The notes under the pieces: model-generated
Told to the model about the DNA's origin: nothing
The model's input: only the letters and a program-made list of their open reading frames with translations
The model's database searches: none
Made by a program: the position numbers and the translations under genes
Source of the DNA: CAYGWP01 sp964353455
GTDB taxonomy: Bacteria > Planctomycetota > Phycisphaerae > FEN-1346
Direction of reading: 5' to 3'
Length of the DNA stretch: 11,626 bases
NCBI GenBank assembly: GCA_964353455.1
Contig: CAYGWP010000275.1
Coordinates: 1-11,626 of the forward strand
Shown here: positions 5,974 through 11,626 of the stretch, one piece after another
How the letters are laid out: each line of letters starts with the position of its first letter
Numbering within the stretch: position 1 is the first letter of the stretch

Positions 5974-7983
5974 ATGGCGAAGCATGGGGTTGCCTTCGGG
6001 GCGATTGCGGCGGCGCTTGCCGCCGGGCTTGCGCTCGCGATTGCACATCCGGCTTGGGCGCAGGATGCCGCCGGCGCCGGCATCGTCTCGAACGTCAAGG
6101 TCCTGTCGGACAAGGTCGAGGACGTCTCGAGCCCCGAGGCATGGAAGCAGTCGTACATCAAAGACGGCATGAGCGACCAGGAGAAGGTCATCGCCATCTG
6201 GCGGACGTTCGTCAAGTACCGGCACCAGACCAACCCGCCCAACGAGTTCCTCCAGGGCGGGAAGAACGTGCACGATCCGCTTAAGACCATCAACGTGTAC
6301 GGCTACGGCATGTGCTGCTGCGCCTCGGCCGACGTTGAGGGGATGGCGCGGTACCTGGGCTTCACGGCGCGCGGCCGGAGCATCCGCCTGCACAGCGTTC
6401 CGGAGGTCTGGTACGCGAACGCATGGCACCTGGTGGATGCATCGCTGATGAACTACTTCCTGAAGAAGGACGGACAGATACCGAGCGTCGATGAGGTCCG
6501 CGAGAACATCCTCGCCTGGTACAAGGAGAACCCCGGCTACCGCGGCAACGACAAGATGCTCAAGGACTTCAGCAAGAACGAGGGCTGGAAGAAGGGCCCC
6601 GAGATCCTCGCCAGTTGCCAATATTACGACGCCAACGGCATCAACGCGGCCGGTTGGCACGGCTGGTGGTCGAACATGTCGGAATACGACTATAAGCCGG
6701 ACCAGGTGAAGATCGCCGGTCCCGACGGCAAAATCGTCAGCAACGTCTATGACTACGGCGCGGTCCTGGGCTACCGGGTCAACGTCCAACTGCGTGAGGG
6801 CGAGAGGCTGACGCGAAACTGGTTCCATAAGGGTCTGCATATCAACATGGACCTCGGAAACGCCAAACTGGACGTCCTGAAGGACCGGCGGAGCCTGGGC
6901 CTCCAGCAGAAAATGGGCGACCTGGCCCCCGGCCGCATCGGCAACGGCACGCTGGAATACGACGTTCCGATGGCCGGCGGCAGGTTCCGCGGGGGCGCCC
7001 TCGCGGCCGAGAACCTCGACTCCGGAACCGTCCGCGCGGCCGATGCCGCCAAGCCGGGCGTCCTCATCATCCGTATGCCCTCAAGTTACGTCTATCTGGG
7101 CGGGGAACTTACCTTTAAGCCCGTCATCGCCCCCGGCGGCGGCATAACGGTCAGTTTCAGCGACAATAGCGGCCTCGACTGGCGGCAACTGGCCAAGGTC
7201 GATAAGGCCGACGAGCAGAAGATCGACCTTAAGCCATACGTCTATCGCCGGTACGATTACCGCGTCAAGTTCGAGATGGCCGGCAAGGGAACCGGGCTGG
7301 ACGCCCTGAAGTTCGCGCACGACATCCAGCACAGCCAGGTGCCCCTGCCCATCATCACCGAGGGCGACAACCGTGTCGCCTTCACCGCGGGCCCCCAGGA
7401 GGGGACCGTCACCGTTGAAGGCAACATGAACCCCGATGCCGCCGAGGGCAAGCAGTTGGCATACACCGATTTCCATCCGACCGTGACCGGCTTGGAGAAG
7501 AATCACCTGCGCGTCGGCGACACCGGCCGCGGCGAGGCCATCTTCCCGATCAGCGCCCCCGGCGACATCACGCGCATCCGCATGGGCGTCCACTGGCGGT
7601 GCCGCGATCCGCGCGACGCCTTCGACATCTCCGCATCCTTCGACGGCGGCAAGACGTGGAAGGCCATGGGCAAACTCGGCCTCGGCCAGCCGGCAAACAG
7701 CACCTGCCTGGTCTTCTCCGACGTCCCCGCCGGCGCGCGAGACGTTCAAGTCAGGCTCGCGGGCGTCCAGAAGAACACGGCCTGCATCTTCGACATGCGG
7801 ATCGACGTTGACTATAAGGAGCCGTATGGCGGATTCCGCCCCGTCAAAGTCACCTACGCCTGGGAAGAGGACGGCAAGCCGAAGACCGATGAACATATCT
7901 GCCGAAAGGCCGAGGAGACCTGGACCATCCGGTGCGGCCCGAAGACCGTGGCGAAGAGTTACACGGTTGAAGTGGCGAAGTAG
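5974..7983 (+). CDS. Secreted transglutaminase-like protein with a long beta-rich C-terminal part
   Basis: A 669-residue exported protein. The ATG at 5974 is chosen over ATG 5944 because GGAGGGG (5960-5966) sits seven bases before it and a signal peptide then starts cleanly (residues 4-29, cleavage after AWA). Transglutaminase-like folds use a Cys-His-Asp triad for acyl transfer or peptide hydrolysis. Here the pattern is YGYGMCCCASADV (Cys114-116), then a short helix ending YLGFTARG, then RLHSVPEVW (His140) and AWHLVDAS (Asp155). Which of the three Cys is the nucleophile is unclear. From about 160 on the chain is rich in Gly, Asp and alternating hydrophobics, probably beta-sandwich domains; residues from about 500 (TGLEKNHLRVGDTGRGEAIF) look like an exo-sialidase- or carbohydrate-module-like repeat, an inference. 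Substrate unknown. It is divergent from the SIS-like gene. Confidence 0.75.
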   Translation: MAKHGVAFGAIAAALAAGLALAIAHPAWAQDAAGAGIVSNVKVLSDKVEDVSSPEAWKQSYIKDGMSDQEKVIAIWRTFVKYRHQTNPPNEFLQGGKNVHDPLKTINVYGYGMCCCASADVEGMARYLGFTARGRSIRLHSVPEVWYANAWHLVDASLMNYFLKKDGQIPSVDEVRENILAWYKENPGYRGNDKMLKDFSKNEGWKKGPEILASCQYYDANGINAAGWHGWWSNMSEYDYKPDQVKIAGPDGKIVSNVYDYGAVLGYRVNVQLREGERLTRNWFHKGLHINMDLGNAKLDVLKDRRSLGLQQKMGDLAPGRIGNGTLEYDVPMAGGRFRGGALAAENLDSGTVRAADAAKPGVLIIRMPSSYVYLGGELTFKPVIAPGGGITVSFSDNSGLDWRQLAKVDKADEQKIDLKPYVYRRYDYRVKFEMAGKGTGLDALKFAHDIQHSQVPLPIITEGDNRVAFTAGPQEGTVTVEGNMNPDAAEGKQLAYTDFHPTVTGLEKNHLRVGDTGRGEAIFPISAPGDITRIRMGVHWRCRDPRDAFDISASFDGGKTWKAMGKLGLGQPANSTCLVFSDVPAGARDVQVRLAGVQKNTACIFDMRIDVDYKEPYGGFRPVKVTYAWEEDGKPKTDEHICRKAEETWTIRCGPKTVAKSYTVEVAK

Positions 7984-8103
7984 CCGGCGGCGCCGCGGCT
8001 GCATCGCGGCGGGGGCGGGCGCGCCAAGACACGGCCGCGGCATGACCGCGGCCGCCATGATGATGGACAGAACCGCGCCGAGAAAGAATGCGCGGGATTT
8101 CAT
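7984..8103 (-). pseudogene. Start of a secreted-protein gene (RBS and signal peptide only), truncated
   Basis: The ATG at 8101-8103 has AAGGAG (8113-8118, - strand) nine bases upstream and lies 28 bases after the stop of the DUF4838 gene, so it looks like the next gene of that operon. The peptide starts MKSRAFFLGAVLSIIMAAAV and continues to PRPCLGAPAPA: Lys/Arg, a hydrophobic core, and a cleavage site near CLGA-PAP. About 40 codons in, the frame enters the 3' end of the rightward transglutaminase-like gene. Beyond that it remains open only as an antisense frame of that gene, with no protein-like character. The body of the gene is therefore missing. A rearrangement or assembly joint near 7984-8030 would explain this. 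Alternatively it encodes a very small exported peptide, but no nearby stop supports that. Confidence 0.5.
7992..8054. terminator. Two GC-rich hairpins between convergent gene ends
   Basis: GCCGCG (7992-7997) pairs with CGCGGC (8005-8010), and a perfect 9-bp stem CGGCCGCGG (8032-8040) / CCGCGGCCG (8046-8054) has a 5-base loop. They sit just after the transglutaminase-like gene's stop. There is no T tract on either strand, so they may stall transcription or protect mRNA ends without being textbook terminators. The second stem lies within the truncated signal-peptide gene. Confidence 0.35.
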
Positions 8104-8131
8104 TGACTCGTGCTCCTTCGAGCCTTCGCTG

Positions 8132-10801
8132 TCACCGGGTCAATTCCCTCGGCACCAGCACCTGGTCGGGCTGGAAACTCAGCCAGTTCGGAACGCCGAT
8201 CAGTTCGATGCTGCCCCAGCCGATGGCATCTTCCGGGCCCGAGATGGACCACACTGCGCCGTCCGATCCCGCCGGGACGTCCACGGCCGTCTGGGCCAGG
8301 TTCGCGTCGCGCTTCGCGGGGTCGCGCTGAAGGCTCAGGACCGTGTTGCCCTTGCCGTCGCGGACCTTCAGAACCGGCCCGCCGCGGGCGCTCGACTTGA
8401 CCATGAAACACCGCGTGCCCCGCGGCACGTAAAAGTACAAATCGGCTGTCGTACATATAAACTGTTTCTGCGTCCCCATCATGGCGGCGGGCCGGCTGAT
8501 GCCTTTGACGATCGCGTTGTCCCACTTGATGAGGTAGTAGCCCGGCCGGTCGCCCGCGGTTACGCGGAGCATGCCCTTGTCGGTCCTGCCGGCGGCGACC
8601 CTCTCGGCGGCGAAGCCTTCCCACCTCTTCTCGAACGCCTCCTGCGGGACGAACGACACGCTGCACTCCACTTCGGCCTTCTCCGCGTCAAAGGTCATTT
8701 CGATCGGCCGGTCTTTCTCCGCCACGACGCAGATCGTCCCCTTGAGGAACCTCCCGGCGCGGACCGGCGGCACGTCGGCGGGAATCTCCCCCGGGCGCGC
8801 CGACCGCAGCGGCACCAGTGCCTGGCTGTAGGTCGCCGGCGGAACGTCCTTCACATTCGCCAGGTCCATCGTCTTGGCGTCCTCGGCGAAGAGCGCCCCG
8901 ATTTCCTCAGACGAGGGAATCGCCCCGGCGGCAGTCCAGCCATCCTTCCTGAGTTCCGGCCAGGCCCGCCCGTAGTGGGCAAGGTAACTGTTGAACGCAT
9001 ACGCATGGACCATGTGCGTGTCCATCAGGCGTTTGGCGTAGTCGCCCAGGTACTGGACTCGCCGGACGGCCTCCTCGTGGCCGCACTTCGCCGCGAGGGC
9101 GTCGGCAGTCTTCTGGGCCAGTTCGGCGGTCGGGGGCGGCTTGACGTAGTGCTTCAGGAAGTGGGCGTACATGCGGAGGCAATCGACCCGCGCGCGGCAG
9201 GCCGGATCGTCGGCCGTCCGGTCCGCCGCCTCCTTGAGCGCGGCGTAGGCCATGGCGAGCGTCGTGTCGTCCAACTCCAGGCCGCTCGACCAGATGCGGT
9301 AGAATCGCCGGACCGGCTCCGCCGCAGGCCCGAAGGCCTTCCGGTAGAAGTCCTCCTCGATTGTCGCGGGATCGGTATCCGGCTTCCAGAGCAGCCTGGC
9401 CGTCAGGTAGTACCCGATGCCGTTGGGCGCCCAGTTGTTGGACGCCTCGGTCTGCATGCTGGTGATGCGGTTCTCATGGTAGTAGGCGATGCTTGCGGCG
9501 ATGTACCCCAGGTCAGCCGCGCGGGCCTTGCCAGGCAGGTCCCATGACCACTGCTCCACATCGTAATATTCATATACGCCGAGATGGCGAGCCACCCGGC
9601 CGAACTCCCGGATCTGCTCGGCGTACGTCAGCGGCGTGTTCCGGAAACCGCTCGTGAACTCCACGTACACGTTCGGCTCAATCGCGAAACTCGGCGGATG
9701 CGAGTACGCGCTGTACGCAAGGATGCCCACGTACCTGCCCGGGAACTTCCTGGCCACAGCCTGCGCCACCTTGTTGGCGTAGTTGAAGATGGTCTCGCTC
9801 GGCACCGAGACGACCCTGCCATCGGCCTGCCGGCCCCACTGGAACCCCAGTTTGTCGCGGAAGGTTTCAACCGCCCCCGCCTGCCTGATGCACAGCGGAC
9901 ATTCGCAGAAGCCAAGGCCGTCGGGCGCGCTCACCGAGATCATCCGGGCGCTGGGGTTAGCCTCGAAGTACCGGAGCGCCCGCGCGATGCCCATCGCGAT
10001 GACCTCCGGGTTGGCGTAGCAGGGCTTCCCATCGACGGGGTTGTTGGTTACGCGCGTGCCGCCCGCCAGGGCGTACCATTCGGGGTGTGCCTGGGTCTCC
10101 CTTGCGGCGTCGAACGGCCAACTGTGGCTCGTTATGACGCCGAGCGGATTGCCCATGCGGTTGCGGCGCATCCATGCGGCGTAGTCGGCGGCGATCGTGC
10201 GCGAATGCATCCCGTGACCGTACCATAGCCCGCGCTGGCCGGAGAAATCGGGCTTCTGGCGGTCGTCCAGCGCCACCGAGAGCGCGGGGCGCGAGGGCGC
10301 CACTTCCCAGACCCTTCCGGGGAAGAACCAGCGGCAACCCAGGCCGTCGAGGAACGTATAGACCGCGTGAGATTCGCCGAGTTCCTCGCCGCCGATGAGG
10401 AGGACCTGCCCGTCGCGGGTGGTCCGGAGGACGAATTCCTCGGCGTCCAGATTCGCGGGCGGGTCGGCCCATGCGAAGTCGCCGGCCCGGCCAAGGTAGA
10501 TACCCGGGCCGGGCCGCGCGGGGAACTTCTCCACGAACTCGACGCGCAACTCTCCGCCGACCATCCGGCCCAGGAACTGCTGAAGGTCCAGCGCGGCCGA
10601 CTTCACGCGAGACGGCGGAGTCTTCGCGGTCACCGGCGCGGAAGCCCGAGGTTCGACAACATATATCGCCAGGAGCGGCTTCCCGTCCTGGGCCAGCGCG
10701 ACCTTCGGGGCTTCCGCGGCCCAAGCGGCCCCCCAGGCCGCAAGCAGCGCCGCCGCCAAAGCGGCCGGGAAGACCGGCCTTATGGTATTGAAATATGACA
10801 T
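8132..10801 (-). CDS. Secreted DUF4838 protein, alpha-glucuronidase-related N-terminal part
   Basis: An 889-residue exported protein. A signal peptide spans residues 5-28 (cleavage near AWAA-E). Residues about 40-170 resemble the N-terminal domain shared with GH67 alpha-glucuronidases: an AALDLQQFLGRM helix, EEFVLRTTRDGQVLLIGGEE, and YTFLDGLGCRWFFPGRVWEV. The middle (about 195-470) is the DUF4838 barrel-like region with MISVSAPDG followed by GFCECPLCIR (Cys299, 301 and 304), then PNVYVEFTSGFR, and TEASNNWAPNG. The last 250 residues are beta-rich, with YFYVPRGTRCFMV and a terminal WGSIELIGV segment, like an accessory sugar-binding module. DUF4838 proteins are common in planctomycetes, Verrucomicrobia and Bacteroidetes and are thought to act on polysaccharides, but no activity can be assigned here. 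The ATG lacks an obvious SD site. It is divergent from the second transglutaminase-like gene. Confidence 0.88.
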   Translation of the reverse strand: MSYFNTIRPVFPAALAAALLAAWGAAWAAEAPKVALAQDGKPLLAIYVVEPRASAPVTAKTPPSRVKSAALDLQQFLGRMVGGELRVEFVEKFPARPGPGIYLGRAGDFAWADPPANLDAEEFVLRTTRDGQVLLIGGEELGESHAVYTFLDGLGCRWFFPGRVWEVAPSRPALSVALDDRQKPDFSGQRGLWYGHGMHSRTIAADYAAWMRRNRMGNPLGVITSHSWPFDAARETQAHPEWYALAGGTRVTNNPVDGKPCYANPEVIAMGIARALRYFEANPSARMISVSAPDGLGFCECPLCIRQAGAVETFRDKLGFQWGRQADGRVVSVPSETIFNYANKVAQAVARKFPGRYVGILAYSAYSHPPSFAIEPNVYVEFTSGFRNTPLTYAEQIREFGRVARHLGVYEYYDVEQWSWDLPGKARAADLGYIAASIAYYHENRITSMQTEASNNWAPNGIGYYLTARLLWKPDTDPATIEEDFYRKAFGPAAEPVRRFYRIWSSGLELDDTTLAMAYAALKEAADRTADDPACRARVDCLRMYAHFLKHYVKPPPTAELAQKTADALAAKCGHEEAVRRVQYLGDYAKRLMDTHMVHAYAFNSYLAHYGRAWPELRKDGWTAAGAIPSSEEIGALFAEDAKTMDLANVKDVPPATYSQALVPLRSARPGEIPADVPPVRAGRFLKGTICVVAEKDRPIEMTFDAEKAEVECSVSFVPQEAFEKRWEGFAAERVAAGRTDKGMLRVTAGDRPGYYLIKWDNAIVKGISRPAAMMGTQKQFICTTADLYFYVPRGTRCFMVKSSARGGPVLKVRDGKGNTVLSLQRDPAKRDANLAQTAVDVPAGSDGAVWSISGPEDAIGWGSIELIGVPNWLSFQPDQVLVPRELTR

Positions 10802-10872
10802 TGGCTTGCTTTCGGCCTTCCGGGCGGCGCTCCGCGATAGTCCTGCGGCCGTACTGCCGCCCGGCCCGCGTG

Positions 10873-10878
10873 ATTATA
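10873..10878 (-). promoter_or_regulatory. Perfect -10 box for the DUF4838 gene
   Basis: TATAAT on the - strand, 72 bases before the start codon and inside an otherwise GC-rich gap. No good -35 hexamer is found at 16-18 bases upstream (for example TGGTAC at 10896-10901), so an activator may help or the box may be fortuitous. Confidence 0.4.
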
Positions 10879-10930
10879 GCCGCCGCGCCGTCCCCGTACC
10901 AGCGGGCGTCTTGTCCGCAGACTTCCTGAA

Positions 10931-10959
10931 TTGCGGTCGAGGGGCTTCCGCCATATACT
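10931..10959 (+). promoter_or_regulatory. Sigma70-like promoter for the second transglutaminase-like gene
   Basis: TTGCGG (10931-10936) and TATACT (10954-10959) are separated by 17 bases and point right. The start site would fall near 10966, leaving a leader of about 60 bases before the ATG at 11027. The rest of the 225-base gap 10802-11026 shows no gene. Confidence 0.5.
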
Positions 10960-11026
10960 CATTGTCGCCCGTGGGCGGAGGAATCCGCAAACCACGCCAG
11001 GGGCGATTCGGAAGGAGCCGCAAGTC

Positions 11027-11626
11027 ATGATGCAGGTATCGGGCGTTGTTCTGGTGCTGTGCCTGGTTTGTCTGGCGTCGGCTTCCTTCTCGGCCGGCGC
11101 ATCGGCCCCCGTCGTCATGACCGTCGAGGAACTCGGGCGCAGCGTGCCGGAGTATGCGAAGGAAAAACTCCCCGAGTGGCTTGAACCGTTCGTCGGCCGC
11201 AAGGGCCTGCCCGCGCCGTGGAACCAGACGCCGGGCATCCTCGCGCCGGGCGTCGCGGGCCTCGACCGGTGGGAGGCCAACCGCTTCATCGTCTATCGGC
11301 CCGAGACCGCCAAGTTCCTCTACTCCGACTACACGCCCCTGAAGGTTGATTGCAGGAAGGGCAGCAGCCCCCTCGTCGAGAAGACCGCCGAGGAGTGCAC
11401 CCGCGGCGCCAAGACCGACACCGAGAAGGCCCTGGCGATGCTCGTGCAGGTGTTCCCCGGCAGGATGAAGCACCCCACTGTCGCCCCCAAGGGTCCGAAG
11501 GTGGCGGCAGACCGCGATGCCACCGACGATGCGCTGCTGGCCTCCGGATGCGGATGGTGCAACGAGCAGGCCCGCGTGTTCGTGCGCCTGTGCCAGGCCT
11601 GCGGCATCCCGGCACGGATCGTACAC
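11027..11626 (+). CDS. Secreted transglutaminase-like protein, 3' end outside the window
   Basis: The first 200 residues of an open frame that runs off the right edge. GGAG (11014-11017) lies nine bases before the ATG at 11027; a second ATG follows directly. A signal peptide covers about residues 5-26 (VVLVLCLVCLASAS core, cleavage near SAGASA-P). Residues 40-160 match no family I know. Near the edge it reads SGCGWCNEQARVFVRLCQ followed by GIPARIVH, the classic start of a transglutaminase core domain with Cys178 as the likely nucleophile; the His and Asp of the triad would follow outside the window. The protein resembles the upstream transglutaminase-like gene in type but not in sequence, so they are not recent duplicates. 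Function and substrate are unknown; peptide bond hydrolysis or cross-linking at the cell surface is the family expectation. Confidence 0.8.
   Translation, partial: MMQVSGVVLVLCLVCLASASFSAGASAPVVMTVEELGRSVPEYAKEKLPEWLEPFVGRKGLPAPWNQTPGILAPGVAGLDRWEANRFIVYRPETAKFLYSDYTPLKVDCRKGSSPLVEKTAEECTRGAKTDTEKALAMLVQVFPGRMKHPTVAPKGPKVAADRDATDDALLASGCGWCNEQARVFVRLCQACGIPARIVH

Noticed and set aside
7081..8103. Long leftward open frame of 340 codons beginning at the signal-peptide start
   Set aside because: Beyond about 40 codons it is antisense to the transglutaminase-like gene and shows only the composition expected from the opposite strand of GC-rich coding DNA. Only the start is kept as a remnant.
7808..9547. 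Rightward open frame of 579 codons
   Set aside because: It covers the antisense of the DUF4838 gene, is rich in Arg, Gly and Pro without motifs, and has no ribosome binding site; it is a shadow of GC-rich coding DNA.

Overview
The window is GC-rich bacterial DNA. Its content is most like a planctomycete or a related PVC-group bacterium: large secreted proteins of unknown function, a DUF4838 protein, secreted transglutaminase-like proteins and an ankyrin-repeat lipoprotein. The lineage is inferred from gene content only. Both edges cut features: the left edge lies inside a group II intron and the right edge inside a transglutaminase-like gene.

Left part (1-2032), a decayed mobile-element zone. 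A group II intron fills about 1-1595 on the + strand. It holds part of the 5' RNA domains, a reverse transcriptase/maturase broken by two frame changes, and a recognisable domain V (1445-1477) in which the base expected to pair with the G of the catalytic AGC triad is changed. Behind it, on the - strand, lies the C-terminal end of a tyrosine recombinase. It keeps its Arg/His boxes but has His where the nucleophilic Tyr is expected, and it has no N-terminal part.

Middle part (2033-5830), a leftward gene group. Read on the - strand from 5830 down, it holds an exported protein that looks like two SIS-type sugar-phosphate-binding domains, a short open frame with a strong Shine-Dalgarno site but no sensible end, a putative ankyrin-repeat lipoprotein of 501 residues, and a small multi-pass membrane protein.

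Right part (5859-11626), two divergent promoter regions. At 5859-5935 a leftward promoter with a perfect TATAAT serves the SIS-like gene, and a rightward promoter serves a 669-residue secreted transglutaminase-like protein. At 10873-10959 the arrangement repeats: leftward to a DUF4838 protein (889 residues), rightward to a second transglutaminase-like protein cut by the window end. Between the convergent gene ends (7984-8131) is the start of another secreted protein. It has a good ribosome binding site and signal peptide but no body, which suggests a rearrangement breakpoint.

The gene set on the right predicts an exported, envelope-directed activity on carbohydrate or peptide polymers. The substrates cannot be read from the sequence, and no defence system, CRISPR array, tRNA or rRNA was seen.
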